From Cryobacterium levicorallinum (GTDB lineage Bacteria > Actinomycetota > Actinomycetes > Actinomycetales > Microbacteriaceae), in assembly GCF_004402405.1 (NCBI RefSeq), contig NZ_SOFE01000014.1, positions 124,001 through 188,000 on the forward strand: a DNA stretch of 64,000 nucleotides. The letters are read 5' to 3'. The first letter of the stretch is position 1. Every line of letters starts with the position of its first letter. Position numbers and translations under genes: made by a program. Below the pieces are notes generated by a model that ran no database searches, was not told the DNA's origin, and worked only from the letters and a program-made list of their open reading frames with translations. This document shows positions 1 through 10,392 of this stretch, piece after piece.

Positions 1-2012
1 CGCTGCGAGACGTCGAACGCGCCATCAGCTCGTTCGAGCAGCTCTGGCAGCCGGCAACCCCGATCAGTGCGGCCCTACTGCTCGAGCACGCCGAGCTGCA
101 GGGCGCCGTCATGATCACCTTCCTCGGTGAAGCCGTATCCCAGCTCGCGAAAGATGGCGTCATCGTGCACGTCTCCGCCGACGCGCCGAGCTATCGCGAG
201 GCTGACGAAGCGCCCGTGATCAGCCTCGCCACCACCGAGAGCACCGATACCCGCGACTGGTTCGACCTCGCCGTCACCGTGTCGATCGAGGGCGAAGACA
301 TTCCCTTCGACGACCTCTTTCGAGCGCTGGCCACCGACCAGGACCTGATGATCCTCGACAGCGGAACCTATTTCAGCCTCGACCGGCCCGAGCTGCAGCA
401 GCTGCGCCGCCTGATCGAAGAGGCCCGTGGCCTGCAGGAGAGCAATGCCGGCACTCTCGGCCTCAGCCGTTTTCAGGCCGACCTGTGGGACGAACTGCAG
501 CTGCTCGGCGTGGTCGCCGAACAGGCCGCTACCTGGCGCAGCGCCGTCGAGGGCCTGTCTGAAGCCGCTCCCATCGCCGAACGCCCGCTCCCGCTGGCCG
601 TGCACGCCACCCTGCGCGCCTACCAGCAGACCGGTTTCGACTGGCTCAGCTTTCTCTACGACCACCAGCTCGGCGGCGTACTCGCCGACGACATGGGGCT
701 CGGCAAGACCCTGCAGGCGATCGCCCTGATCGCCCACGCCCGGGACAGCGAACGCGCGCAGCCGGGCACCGTGCGCAAGCCGTTCCTCGTCGTCGCGCCC
801 ACGAGCGTCGTCTCCAACTGGGCCACCGAGTGCGCCCGGTTCGCTCCCGACCTGGCGACAGCAGCCATCACCCAGACCGCCGGAAAGCGCGGCTCCAGCC
901 TGCAGGACGTGATGGGTGAAGCGGATGTCGTGATCACCTCGTACACGCTCTTTCGCCTCGACTTCGAGGAATACAACGCTCAGGACTGGGCCGGACTGCT
1001 GCTCGACGAGGCCCAGTTCGTGAAGAACCACCAAAGCAAGGCGCACGTCTGCGCCCGCCGGCTGCGCACCCCGTTCAAGCTCGCCATCACCGGCACGCCG
1101 ATGGAAAACAACCTGATGGAGTTGTGGTCACTGCTCTCCATCACCGCGCCCGGCCTGTTCCCGAGCCCGAGCCGCTTCGCCGACTACTACCGCAAGCCCA
1201 TTGAAACGGATGCCGACGGTGAGCGGCTCACGCAGCTGCGCCGCCGCATCCGTCCCTTCATGCTGCGCCGCACCAAAGCCCAGGTGGCGAGCGACCTGCC
1301 CGAGAAGCAGGAGCAGGTGCTGGAACTCGACCTGCACCCGCGGCACCGCAAGGTCTACGACATGCACCTGGCCCGGGAACGCCAGAAGGTGCTCGGCCTG
1401 ATCGAGGACATGAACGCGAACCGGTTCGAGATCTTTCGCTCGCTCACCATGCTGCGCCAGCTCAGCCTCGATGCGAGCCTGTACGACAAGAAGTACGACA
1501 GCGTTCCCTCGACCAAGCTCGACGCCCTGCTTGAGCTGCTCGAAGACACCGTCGCCGAGGGCCACCGCACCCTCATCTTCAGCCAGTTCACCCAGTACCT
1601 CGGCAAGGCGCGGGACCGGCTCGACGCAGCCGGCATCAGCTACTCCTACCTCGACGGCAAGACCCGCAATCGAGCCAAGGCCATCAGCGACTTCAAGGAG
1701 GGCTCGAGTTCGGTTTTCCTGATCAGCCTCAAGGCCGGCGGATTCGGCCTCAACCTCACCGAGGCCGACTACGTCATCCTGCTCGACCCGTGGTGGAACC
1801 CGGCGACCGAGGCACAGGCGGTCGACCGCGTACACCGCATCGGCCAGACCAAGAACGTCATGGTCTACCGATTGGTGTCGAAGGACACTATCGAGGAGAA
1901 GGTCATGGCCCTCAAAGCCACCAAGGCCCGCCTGTTCGAGAGCGTTATGACCGATGGCGCCCCGGCCGGCACCGCCCTGACCGCCGCCGACATCCGAGAG
2001 CTCCTCGCCTGA
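1..2012 (+). CDS. SNF2-family DEAD/DEAH-box helicase, C-terminal part (5' end outside window)
   Basis: The frame is open from base 3, so the gene begins upstream and about 669 residues are visible. They contain the two RecA-like lobes of a SNF2 ATPase. Lobe 1 has Walker A (DDMGLGKT, codons near 688-711), a DEAQ Walker B near 1006, and TGTPMENN near 1090. Lobe 2 has IFSQFTQYL, the LKAGGFGLNLT motif, and DRVHRIGQT near 1828, the arginine-finger motif VI. The bacterial HepA/SWF-type family uses ATP to translocate on double-stranded DNA and remodel protein-DNA or RNA polymerase complexes. The actual target here is unknown. DEAQ in place of DEAH is usual in bacterial members. The gene ends in TGA and is followed by a strong hairpin, so it is probably the last gene of its transcript. 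An N-terminal SWIM zinc domain, common in this family, would lie outside the window. Confidence 0.93.
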   Translation, partial: LRDVERAISSFEQLWQPATPISAALLLEHAELQGAVMITFLGEAVSQLAKDGVIVHVSADAPSYREADEAPVISLATTESTDTRDWFDLAVTVSIEGEDIPFDDLFRALATDQDLMILDSGTYFSLDRPELQQLRRLIEEARGLQESNAGTLGLSRFQADLWDELQLLGVVAEQAATWRSAVEGLSEAAPIAERPLPLAVHATLRAYQQTGFDWLSFLYDHQLGGVLADDMGLGKTLQAIALIAHARDSERAQPGTVRKPFLVVAPTSVVSNWATECARFAPDLATAAITQTAGKRGSSLQDVMGEADVVITSYTLFRLDFEEYNAQDWAGLLLDEAQFVKNHQSKAHVCARRLRTPFKLAITGTPMENNLMELWSLLSITAPGLFPSPSRFADYYRKPIETDADGERLTQLRRRIRPFMLRRTKAQVASDLPEKQEQVLELDLHPRHRKVYDMHLARERQKVLGLIEDMNANRFEIFRSLTMLRQLSLDASLYDKKYDSVPSTKLDALLELLEDTVAEGHRTLIFSQFTQYLGKARDRLDAAGISYSYLDGKTRNRAKAISDFKEGSSSVFLISLKAGGFGLNLTEADYVILLDPWWNPATEAQAVDRVHRIGQTKNVMVYRLVSKDTIEEKVMALKATKARLFESVMTDGAPAGTALTAADIRELLA

Positions 2013-2049
2013 CCCCCTCCACCCCCTGCGGTCGGGGCCCGGGCCCGGA

Positions 2050-2081
2050 AAGCGGGCCCATGATAGGTCATGGGCCCGCTT
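2050..2081 (+). terminator. Rho-independent-like hairpin after the SNF2 helicase gene
   Basis: A perfect 14-bp stem (2050-2063 with 2068-2081) closes a 4-base loop 38 bases after the helicase stop codon. There is no U-tract, as is common for actinobacterial terminators. It lies in the 169-base gap before the GT87-like gene. Confidence 0.7.
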
Positions 2082-2181
2082 CCACAACCTGGGCCCGAGG
2101 GATGACCATCCGTCACCAGAAGTTCACTCGCCACCCCTAGACTGCCCGCGACTCCCCACCCCGCGCTGCAGAAACGGTGAC

Positions 2182-3504
2182 ATGTCTAGAACCTTCGATT
2201 GGATCGACGCCCGCCTCGCCACGGCGCTCACCCCGAGCCGCCGTCTCACCCTGCAACGACCGCGCACTCTGGCCCTGGGGTTCCTGGGCCTGCACGCGGT
2301 CTTTCTCGTCGCGCTGCTCCCGACCATCCTCACCGGCCGGGTGCTCGGTGATCTCCCGCTCTACCGACGATGGGCCGAACTCGGCCTGGGCAACGGTTTC
2401 TGGCAGGGCCTCGACGTGGCCTGGGTGTATCCGATCGGGGCCATGCTGCCGATCGCGTTCGCCGGCATCGCCGGGCCGCTGCTCTACCAATTGCTCTGGT
2501 TTCTGATGACGGCAGCGCTCAATGCCGTCGCCGTCGGAGCCCTGACCGATTGGGGACGCCGCCGCAGCGGCTACAAGCCGGCCTGGTACTGGTTGCTGTG
2601 CTCGTTCCTGCTGAGCCCGGTCGGGCTGTTACGCCTGGAAGGAGTCACCGCACCGATCGTCATTGTCGGCCTCGTGCTGCTCGCGCGTCGACCGGTCATC
2701 GCCGCGCTCCTGCTGGCCCTCGCCACCTGGATCAAGGTCTGGCCGGCCGCCGTTTTCCTCGCGGTCGTCACGGTATCGTCGCGAAAACTGACGATGGTCC
2801 TGACCGGAGCGGCGTTGTCGGCGGCGGTGGCGGCATCCGTTTGGCTGCTCGACGCTGCGCAGTTTCTCACCGGATTCGTCACCGAACAGACCGACCGTGC
2901 GCTGCAGCTCGAGGCTCCGGTCACGACTCCGTGGGTGTGGCTGGCCTCGCTCGGCCAACACGACACGGTCATCTACGAAAACTTTGCCATCGCGACCCGC
3001 GAGGTGAGTGGCCCCGGGGCCGGTCTCGTCGCCTCCCTGATGACACCGGTCATGTTCGGTGCCATCGCGGCGATCTTCGTGCTGATGGTCATTGCTCAAC
3101 GTCGACAAGCGGATGCCGCCGAGCTGCTGCTGCTTGGTTCCCTGGCCCTGGTCAGCGCATTCATTGTCTTCAACAAGGTCGGGTCGCCGCAATACATGCT
3201 CTGGCTGGTGCCGATCGTCGCGGTCGGCGTTGGCCGCAGCTGGGCGGCCTGGAGGGTGCCCGCCGTGCTGATGCTGGCCATTTCAGCCCTGACGACGTTG
3301 ATCTTTCCAATCTTCTACCTGCCCCTGATCGACGGCAACCTATTTTCGCTGCTACTGCTCACGGCGCGCAACGGGCTGCTCGTCGCACTCTGCGGCTGGT
3401 CCATCGTCGCGGTCGCACGGTTGGCCCACACCGCATGGCGGAACGAGGCCGCCGCTGGCGCGCGGCGCGCACTCCCAGTCGGCCAAGGCAGAATAGACGG
3501 GTGA
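2182..3504 (+). CDS. Polytopic membrane glycosyltransferase, GT87 (DUF2029)-like
   Basis: A 440-residue protein with about ten hydrophobic segments and short polar loops. An acidic loop after the first membrane segment (GDLPLYRRW) and the ATWIKVWP motif near residue 185 resemble the GT87 group of polyprenol-phosphate-mannose-dependent mannosyltransferases. A late NKVGSPQYMLWLVP motif fits the same group. Members act at the outer face of the membrane and add mannose to lipoglycans or other envelope glycans. The acceptor here cannot be read from sequence. The ATG at 2182 follows a weak GAAACGG ribosome site. The stop overlaps the GTG of the histidine phosphatase gene (GTGA), so the two are translationally coupled. 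Family assignment is from motif resemblance only. Confidence 0.75.
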   Translation: MSRTFDWIDARLATALTPSRRLTLQRPRTLALGFLGLHAVFLVALLPTILTGRVLGDLPLYRRWAELGLGNGFWQGLDVAWVYPIGAMLPIAFAGIAGPLLYQLLWFLMTAALNAVAVGALTDWGRRRSGYKPAWYWLLCSFLLSPVGLLRLEGVTAPIVIVGLVLLARRPVIAALLLALATWIKVWPAAVFLAVVTVSSRKLTMVLTGAALSAAVAASVWLLDAAQFLTGFVTEQTDRALQLEAPVTTPWVWLASLGQHDTVIYENFAIATREVSGPGAGLVASLMTPVMFGAIAAIFVLMVIAQRRQADAAELLLLGSLALVSAFIVFNKVGSPQYMLWLVPIVAVGVGRSWAAWRVPAVLMLAISALTTLIFPIFYLPLIDGNLFSLLLLTARNGLLVALCGWSIVAVARLAHTAWRNEAAAGARRALPVGQGRIDG

Positions 3505-4094
3505 CCACGACGACGACCTTCGCCCTCATCCGCCACGGCCAGACCGATTGGAACGCCGCCGCGCGCATCCAGGGCGCCACCGATATCCCACTGAATGACG
3601 TGGGGCGCGGTCAGGCAGCGGATGCCATCGCTCCCCTGAAACGCTACGACTGGGATTTCATCGTCTCGTCCCCGCTCTCCCGTGCTGCGGAAACCGCCGA
3701 CCTGATCGGCGAGCGGCTCGGCCTCGACACGGCCCGCCGCCTCCCGGCACTGATCGAGCGCAACTACGGGCCGGCCGAGGGTTTGAGCGCTGGCGCCGAA
3801 CTCGATGCCCTGCGTTTTCCCGGAGGGTTCCACGGTGCCGAGACCGAACAGGCCGTCGCCGCGCGCGGCATCGACGCCCTGCGCGACCTCGCCCGCGAGC
3901 ACCCCGGAGCGCGCATCATTGTGGTCGCGCACGGCACGCTCATTCGTTTGAGCCTCGAAAACGCGCTCGACCAGCCCATCGGCAGCATTACCAACGCCTC
4001 GCTCAACGTCGTGCAGCACCACCACACACACGCTGATGGATCGACCGCCTGGCAGCTCGACGTTCTGAACGGCGAGCCGCTCGTACGCGCCTGA
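3501..4094 (+). CDS. Histidine phosphatase family protein (phosphoglycerate mutase-like)
   Basis: A 197-residue protein that opens with the phosphohistidine motif LIRHGQTDWN (R11-H12-G13). The second core arginine follows in SSPLSRAAETA, the acid/base region is ERNYGPAEG, and the second histidine lies in VVAHGTLIRL near residue 140. This is the complete catalytic set of the branch-1 histidine phosphatases (PhoE/GpmB/CobC type), which hydrolyse small phosphorylated metabolites. The substrate is not predictable. The reading frame is open far upstream, but GTG 3501 is chosen because the RHG motif must lie near the N-terminus and because it overlaps the stop of the preceding gene by four bases. 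A hairpin at 4117 ends the unit. Confidence 0.9.
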   Translation: MTTTTTFALIRHGQTDWNAAARIQGATDIPLNDVGRGQAADAIAPLKRYDWDFIVSSPLSRAAETADLIGERLGLDTARRLPALIERNYGPAEGLSAGAELDALRFPGGFHGAETEQAVAARGIDALRDLAREHPGARIIVVAHGTLIRLSLENALDQPIGSITNASLNVVQHHHTHADGSTAWQLDVLNGEPLVRA

Positions 4095-4116
4095 TCGCGC
4101 CCGAAGTATCACCGCA

Positions 4117-4142
4117 GACCGGCAGACCAGTGTCTGCCGGTC
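4117..4142. terminator. Bidirectional terminator hairpin between convergent genes
   Basis: An 11-bp perfect stem (4117-4127 with 4132-4142) and a 4-base loop lie between the histidine phosphatase gene (+) and the methyltransferase gene (-). Its symmetry would allow use from both sides. Confidence 0.65.
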
Positions 4143-4154
4143 GTCACCATCCAC

Positions 4155-4177
4155 TGATCGAGCTTGCCGAGATCGCC
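4155..4177. repeat. Short interspersed REP-like element, copy 1
   Basis: The core TCGAGCTTGCCGAGATCGCC at 4158-4177 recurs without change near 62785-62804, and diverged copies of its reverse complement lie at 62689 and 63178. It sits in a convergent intergenic gap beside a terminator hairpin. The partly palindromic pattern (CTCGGCAAGCTCGA on the other strand) resembles the short interspersed repeats that are frequent between genes in Microbacteriaceae. Confidence 0.55.
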
Positions 4178-4207
4178 CTAGGCCCGCCGTAAGCCGCCCC
4201 GAAAAAG

Positions 4208-5374
4208 CTAGCGACCGGTCGACACCGTCACCGTGAACTTGGTGTTGCGGCCGACTTGGCGGGTCGAACCGACGATGCGGGTCAGCATCGGACGGTAGCC
4301 GAGGTGCGTGTTCCAGACCGTCCACAGTTCGCCGCCGGGCGCAAGCACTCGGGCCGCGTCGATGAACAGCTTCTCGGCCAGGCCCGCGTGCACGGATGCG
4401 CCGATGTGAAAGGGCGGGTTGAGCAGAATCAGGTCGGCGGAGTCATCAGCCTGGCCGGACAGGCCATCGGCCCGCACGACGGTGACTCGTTCGGCGAGCG
4501 CGTTGGCGTCGACGGTGGCACGAGCGGATGCCACGGCAACGGCCGACTGGTCCGTCGCGAGCACCCGCAGCAGGGGTCGCTGCGCAGCGAGCGCCGCGGC
4601 GAGCACGCCGGTGCCGCAGCCGAGGTCGATGGCGCGCTCGGCATCGGGCTTCATGCGGTCGAGCACCTCGAGCAGCGCCCGGGTGCCGATGTCGATGCTG
4701 GTTCCAGCGAACACTCCGCCGTGGCCGCGCACCACGAGGTCGAAGTCCTCGTGCTTCTCGCTGTGCGGCCAGTCGGTCGTCGACGTGGTGAGCGGCGAGG
4801 AGGCGATGAGCACGCGGGACTTCTGGCGAGCCGGGCGCACGTTGAGGGCGCCGAAGTGACGGCGCAGCACCTCGTTCATGCTCACGGTCATGTGCTTGAT
4901 GCGGCCGCCGGCGAAGACGATCACGTCGGGGGCGGCGTACTTGGCGATGGCGCCGGCGATCTCATCGAGGGCGTCGAGGCTTTTTGGCAGCTGCAGCAGC
5001 ACGACGTGGGCGTCGGCCAGCAGTTCCTCGCCGAGCGGAAGGGAGCGGTAGGCATCCGTCAGGTTGACGCCGGAGGCGTTGCTGTCAAGCGCGTACTCGC
5101 CCGAGAGGGCGTCCTGATAGACGCGAATGCCGCGGGCATCGTGCAGTGCGGCGGCGCCGAGGGTGAGGGCGCCATAGCGGTCCTCGAGCACGACGACTCC
5201 ACCGCTGCGGTAGGCGGCGATCGCACCGGCGGCCTCATCGAGGATGAGCCGGTCGCTGGCGTCGACGGCGAACAGGTTCTCGGCCTCGATGTCGGGGCGA
5301 CGTCGCAGCCGATCGAAGTCGAAATCATTGGTGTTCCGCGGCGCGGACTGGTCGTGCGTGCCCGATTCGGACAT
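4208..5374 (-). CDS. Class I SAM-dependent rRNA methyltransferase, RsmC/RlmG-like
   Basis: A 388-residue protein with two halves. The N-terminal half looks like a degenerate methyltransferase fold. The C-terminal half carries the SAM-binding loop DLGCGTGVLA and the NPPFHIG catalytic motif of guanine-N2 methyltransferases. RsmC modifies G1207 of 16S rRNA and RlmG modifies G1835 of 23S rRNA. The sequence does not decide between them. The ATG at 5374 is preceded by a good AGGGGGAA ribosome site. The gene is in line with hspR upstream but separated by 75 bases, and it converges on the histidine phosphatase gene. Confidence 0.85.
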   Translation of the reverse strand: MSESGTHDQSAPRNTNDFDFDRLRRRPDIEAENLFAVDASDRLILDEAAGAIAAYRSGGVVVLEDRYGALTLGAAALHDARGIRVYQDALSGEYALDSNASGVNLTDAYRSLPLGEELLADAHVVLLQLPKSLDALDEIAGAIAKYAAPDVIVFAGGRIKHMTVSMNEVLRRHFGALNVRPARQKSRVLIASSPLTTSTTDWPHSEKHEDFDLVVRGHGGVFAGTSIDIGTRALLEVLDRMKPDAERAIDLGCGTGVLAAALAAQRPLLRVLATDQSAVAVASARATVDANALAERVTVVRADGLSGQADDSADLILLNPPFHIGASVHAGLAEKLFIDAARVLAPGGELWTVWNTHLGYRPMLTRIVGSTRQVGRNTKFTVTVSTGR

Positions 5375-5449
5375 GGTTCCCCCTGAAAGTGGTGCCGGTG
5401 CAACCAGTTCGTGCTGTGAAAGCGAAACGTGGAGCTAGGTGTTGTAGAA

Positions 5450-5866
5450 CTACGTGTGGTCTCGCGGCCGCCAGATGACAATCTGGTTGCTGCGTCTGGT
5501 GCGGGTGCCCGCCTTCATCGAAATGACGTCGCCGGCCGAGCCAGCCGCGAAAACGCGGCGGCCCGGACGGTTCAGCAATTCGTCGGCGAGCGTCGATTCC
5601 AACTCGCGCAGGCGTTTTTCGAGCCCGCGCACGTGATCCTCGAGTTCGAGGATACGACGGATGCCCTCCAGACTCACACCTTCTGAGCCCAAGAACGCAA
5701 TTTCACGGAGCTTTGCCACGTCGAGCATGGAGTATCGACGGCTCTTTCCGGGGGTGCGCTCCGGGCTGACCAGGCCCAGGCGATCGTATTGGCGCAGGGT
5801 TTGCGGGTGCATTCCCGCAAGCTCTGCTGCCGTGGAAATCACGAAAACCCGGGTGGTCTCGTCCAT
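5450..5866 (-). CDS. hspR: Heat-shock repressor HspR, MerR family
   Basis: A 138-residue MerR-type regulator. The helix-turn-helix and wing lie at residues 10-75 (AELAGMHPQTLRQYDRLGLV, then PGKSRRYS), followed by a coiled coil (LEDHVRGLEKRLRELE). In actinobacteria HspR works with DnaK as co-repressor of the dnaK operon and clpB and binds HAIR inverted repeats. Two HAIR sites stand before dnaK in this window (9428-9448 and 9492-9512). The gene is the last of dnaK-grpE-dnaJ-hspR, starting two bases after the dnaJ stop, which gives feedback control. A basic tail (TRTRRSNQIVIWRPRD) ends the protein. Assignment rests on fold, operon position and operators. Confidence 0.95.
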   Translation of the reverse strand: MDETTRVFVISTAAELAGMHPQTLRQYDRLGLVSPERTPGKSRRYSMLDVAKLREIAFLGSEGVSLEGIRRILELEDHVRGLEKRLRELESTLADELLNRPGRRVFAAGSAGDVISMKAGTRTRRSNQIVIWRPRDHT

Positions 5867-5868
5867 GA

Positions 5869-6870
5869 CTAGCCCTTCGCTCGCGCGATCAGTTCATCAC
5901 GCGGATTTTCCTTGGGCAGTGCCTCGGCGAAGGCTGCGAGCTTTTCTTCCGCATCCTTTGACAGGTGTGACGGTACAGCGACCTGCACGATGGCGAGCAG
6001 GTCGCCGGTGCCCTTCGCCGTGGTGACGCCGCGACCCTTGACCCGCAGCACGCGTCCTCCGGGAGTGCCGGGGGCCACGCGCAGTTTGACCGGGGCACCA
6101 CCGAGGGTGGGCACCTCGATCGTCGCACCGAGGCTCGCCTCGACGAAGGTGACCGGAACGGTCACCCGCAGGTTGAGGCCGTCCCGTTCAAACACCGGGT
6201 GCTTGCGCACGGTGATCGTCAGCACGATATCGCCGGTTTCTCCGCCGTCGGGGCTGGGCTGGCCCTTGCCGCGCAGGCGAATCTTCTGCCCGTCGGCGAC
6301 GCCCGCTGGCACCTTGACCTTGATCGGCCGGCCGTCCTGGGTCTGCAGACTGATCTGGTCGCCCTGGGTAGCCGTGATGAAGTCGATGGTCGTCGACGCG
6401 ATCACATCGCGGCCTCGGGTAGGCGCGCCCGATCCGCGGTAGCCGCCGGTGGGGTTGCCGAAGCCACCGCCACCGCCGCCACCTCTGCCGAACATACCCC
6501 CGAGGATATCGTCGAAGCCGCCCTGCTCGAAGGTATAACTTTGCTGACGACTTCCGCCGCCGAACATGCCTCCGAAGGCGTCCTCAAAGCCACCGCTCTG
6601 GGCCCGGCCGCCGGGCGCGGCGAACCGCGCCCCACTGCCCATGGCCCGCACGGCATCGTATTCCTTGCGCTGCGCGGCATCGCCCAGCACCGAGTGCGCC
6701 TCGCTCAGTTCCTTGAACTTCGCCTCGGCGGCGGGGTTCCCCGGGTTGGAATCCGGGTGGTACTTACGCGCGAGCTTGCGGTACGCCTTCTTCAACTCGG
6801 CCGGCGTGACATCTTTCGATACCCCGAGAACCTTGTAGAAGTCCTTGTCAAACCAATCCTGGCTAGCCAT
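5869..6870 (-). CDS. dnaJ: DnaJ-type co-chaperone lacking the zinc-finger domain
   Basis: A 333-residue Hsp40. The J domain occupies about residues 5-70 with the HPD motif ([10 protein letters not shown]), followed by a Gly/Phe-rich linker with a run of glycines. Two beta-barrel C-terminal substrate domains follow ([36 protein letters not shown]). There is no CxxCxGxG repeat, so it is a type II (CbpA-like) member, although it sits in the dnaK operon. It delivers clients to DnaK and stimulates its ATPase. The frame is open to 6975, but ATG 6870 starts the J domain correctly ([13 protein letters not shown]) and overlaps the grpE stop by eight bases. Confidence 0.93.
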   Translation of the reverse strand: MASQDWFDKDFYKVLGVSKDVTPAELKKAYRKLARKYHPDSNPGNPAAEAKFKELSEAHSVLGDAAQRKEYDAVRAMGSGARFAAPGGRAQSGGFEDAFGGMFGGGSRQQSYTFEQGGFDDILGGMFGRGGGGGGGFGNPTGGYRGSGAPTRGRDVIASTTIDFITATQGDQISLQTQDGRPIKVKVPAGVADGQKIRLRGKGQPSPDGGETGDIVLTITVRKHPVFERDGLNLRVTVPVTFVEASLGATIEVPTLGGAPVKLRVAPGTPGGRVLRVKGRGVTTAKGTGDLLAIVQVAVPSHLSKDAEEKLAAFAEALPKENPRDELIARAKG

Positions 6871-7489
6871 CGCTCGGTACCTGAACGACGACCTTGGCCG
6901 CGCGCAGCAGCGTGGAGCCAAGGTAGTACCCCGTCTCCGCGACGTCGCCGACGGTTTCCACGTCGACCGCTGCACTCGGCTGCTGGAAGATCGCCTCGTG
7001 CATGGTTGGGTCGAAGGGTTCGCCGACCGTGCCGAACGAGGTCAGCCCGAGCCGTTCAACGCTCGAACGCAGTTTGGCTGCGATCGTGGCGAAGGCCGAG
7101 TCGGGCACGAGATCGCCGTGCTTCTCAGCACGGTAGATGTCGTCGAGTACCGGAATAAGCACCTTGACGATATCCCCGGTCACGCGCTCTTTCTCGATGG
7201 CCCGGTTGGCTTCGGTGCGCCGACGATAGTTGGCGTACTCGGCCGTCACGCGCTTGAGGTCGGCGAGGTGTTCGCTCGTCGGCTCAGCAACTTCGCGTTC
7301 CGCCGCGTCCAGAATGTCCTGAACGGTCAGTTCGTCTTCTTCGATCCCGTCGGCCGTACCGTCGGCTACAGCACTGTCAGGTTCAGAAGCGGATGCTGCA
7401 TCAGCTGCGGCCGCGCCCGCAGCGGCGGTGCCGTCATCGGGCACCCCCGCAGCGGACGCGTCGTTGTCTGGATGTTTCTTGTCAGCCAT
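6863..7489 (-). CDS. grpE: Nucleotide exchange factor GrpE
   Basis: A 208-residue GrpE. A long acidic, alanine-rich N-terminal stretch of about 60 residues leads into the dimerising helix ([20 protein letters not shown]) and the beta domain ([28 protein letters not shown]). GrpE releases ADP from DnaK and completes the chaperone cycle. It is the second gene of the heat-shock operon, ten bases after dnaK, and its stop lies inside the start of dnaJ, which implies coupled translation. Length and motifs are normal for actinobacteria. Confidence 0.96.
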   Translation of the reverse strand: MADKKHPDNDASAAGVPDDGTAAAGAAAADAASASEPDSAVADGTADGIEEDELTVQDILDAAEREVAEPTSEHLADLKRVTAEYANYRRRTEANRAIEKERVTGDIVKVLIPVLDDIYRAEKHGDLVPDSAFATIAAKLRSSVERLGLTSFGTVGEPFDPTMHEAIFQQPSAAVDVETVGDVAETGYYLGSTLLRAAKVVVQVPSDG

Positions 7490-7498
7490 GGTTACGGC

Positions 7499-9373
<1,875 letters not shown>

Positions 9374-9427
9374 CTGGGTTGTTCTCCTTCAATCATGTGC
9401 GAAACGAACTGCTAAGTAATCTCAAGA

Positions 9428-9448
9428 CTTGAGCCTCGATGGCTCAAG
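9428..9448. promoter_or_regulatory. HAIR operator 1 (HspR binding site)
   Basis: CTTGAGC-N7-GCTCAAG is a perfect inverted repeat that matches the HAIR consensus CTTGAGT-N7-ACTCAAG in spacing and in all but one position per arm. It overlaps the dnaK -10 box. An additional CTCAAG half-site directly abuts it (9421-9426). Confidence 0.88.
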
Positions 9449-9476
9449 TATTCCAGAGCCGTTTCGTCCCTGTCAA
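9447..9476 (-). promoter_or_regulatory. dnaK operon promoter
   Basis: On the minus strand a consensus -35 TTGACA (9471-9476) and a -10 AATACT (9447-9452) are 18 bases apart, about 75 bases before the dnaK start. The -10 overlaps HAIR operator 1, so HspR bound there would block RNA polymerase. The boxes are seen in sequence; use is inferred. Confidence 0.65.
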
Positions 9477-9491
9477 TTTCTACGGCTGAAA

Positions 9492-9512
9492 GTTGAGTGT
9501 GAGTGGCTCAAC
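9492..9512. promoter_or_regulatory. HAIR operator 2 (HspR binding site)
   Basis: GTTGAGT-N7-GCTCAAC is a slightly imperfect inverted repeat with HAIR spacing. It lies 64 bases from operator 1, upstream of the -35 box, and may allow cooperative HspR binding. Confidence 0.75.
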
Positions 9513-9554
9513 TTTCAAAGCGGATGCCGCTCCGCCGACGGCAGACATGGAAGA

Positions 9555-9586
9555 ACGGGCCGCACGATGTAACCAGTGCGACCCGT
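9555..9586 (-). terminator. Terminator hairpin after the CUT2 transporter operon
   Basis: An 11-bp stem with one mismatch (9555-9565 with 9576-9586) and a 10-base loop lies 27 bases after the ATPase gene, before the dnaK promoter region. A short U-rich stretch follows on the minus strand. Confidence 0.5.
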
Positions 9587-9612
9587 CCACGTATTTTTCG
9601 CCCGAAGGCTGG

Positions 9613-10392
9613 TTAGTCGCCCTCCACCTTGATGGTGGCGATGGTACCGGTGAGCACGCCGATCAGGCGGTCACCGTCGAACTCGGTGGTGGGGGCATCC
9701 ATCACGATGCGGCCGAGGCGCAGCACGACGATGCGGTCCGTCACCTCGAGTACGTGCGGCAGTGTGTGGGAGATGAAGATAACGCCGAGTCCCTTGGCCT
9801 TGGCCGCACGAATGACATTGAGCACTTCGCCCGCCTGACGCGCACCGAGGTGGTTGGTGGGCTCGTCCAGAATGATCACTTTTCGCGCCCACGACACCGC
9901 CCGGCCAATCGACACCGCCTGGCGCTGGCCGCCGGAGAGCTGAGAAACGGAACGGTTCGACGCCGGCACGGCGATTCCAACCCGCTCGAGGTCAGCGTGC
10001 GCCTCGCGGGCCATGGTCTTCTTCGACAGAAACCCCAGCTTTCCCAGGAATCCCGGCACGACCTTTTCACGGCCGAGGAACACGTTTTCCGAAACGGTCA
10101 GGTGCGGTGCCAGACCGGAGTCCTGGTAGAGAGTCTCCACCCCGGCCTCGAGGGCCTCCCGCGGCGAGCTCCATTCCCGCTCCACCCCGTCGAGCAAGAT
10201 CTGTCCGCCGTCGGGTTGGTGGGCGCCCGAGAGCACCTTGACCAGGGTCGATTTTCCGGCACCGTTGTCGCCGACCAGGCCGACGACTTCGCCGGCGTGG
10301 AGCTTGAGGCTGGCCCCGTCGAGGGCGATGACTGAGCCGTAGCGCTTGGAAACGTTCCGGACTTCGTAGATGACTTCGCCGACCATGGTCAC
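9613..10392 (-). CDS. Sugar ABC transporter ATP-binding protein, single-domain FrcA-like
   Basis: A 259-residue ABC ATPase with Walker A GDNGAGKS, the signature LSGGQRQAVSIGRA, Walker B KVIILDEPTNHLG and an H-loop histidine (VIFISHTLPH). It energises import of a sugar by the CUT2 permease encoded just upstream. Most CUT2 ATPases (RbsA, XylG) are about 500 residues with two fused ABC domains. This one has a single domain, as in the fructose transporter FrcBCA. The GTG start at 10392 overlaps the permease stop (GTGA), and an ATG two codons later is an alternative. The substrate sugar is not evident. Confidence 0.93.
   Translation of the reverse strand: MTMVGEVIYEVRNVSKRYGSVIALDGASLKLHAGEVVGLVGDNGAGKSTLVKVLSGAHQPDGGQILLDGVEREWSSPREALEAGVETLYQDSGLAPHLTVSENVFLGREKVVPGFLGKLGFLSKKTMAREAHADLERVGIAVPASNRSVSQLSGGQRQAVSIGRAVSWARKVIILDEPTNHLGARQAGEVLNVIRAAKAKGLGVIFISHTLPHVLEVTDRIVVLRLGRIVMDAPTTEFDGDRLIGVLTGTIATIKVEGD

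Noticed and set aside
1006-1020. DEAQ instead of DEAH in the SNF2 helicase as a possible inactivating change
   Set aside because: DEAQ is normal in bacterial SNF2 proteins and the other motifs are intact.
75-2087. Long open frames on the minus strand opposite the SNF2 helicase gene
   Set aside because: They are GC-bias shadows. The plus strand encodes continuous helicase motifs over the same region.
2370-3500. Long upstream extension of the histidine phosphatase frame
   Set aside because: It overlaps the membrane glycosyltransferase gene fully and has an arginine-rich shadow composition. The real start is at the RHG motif.
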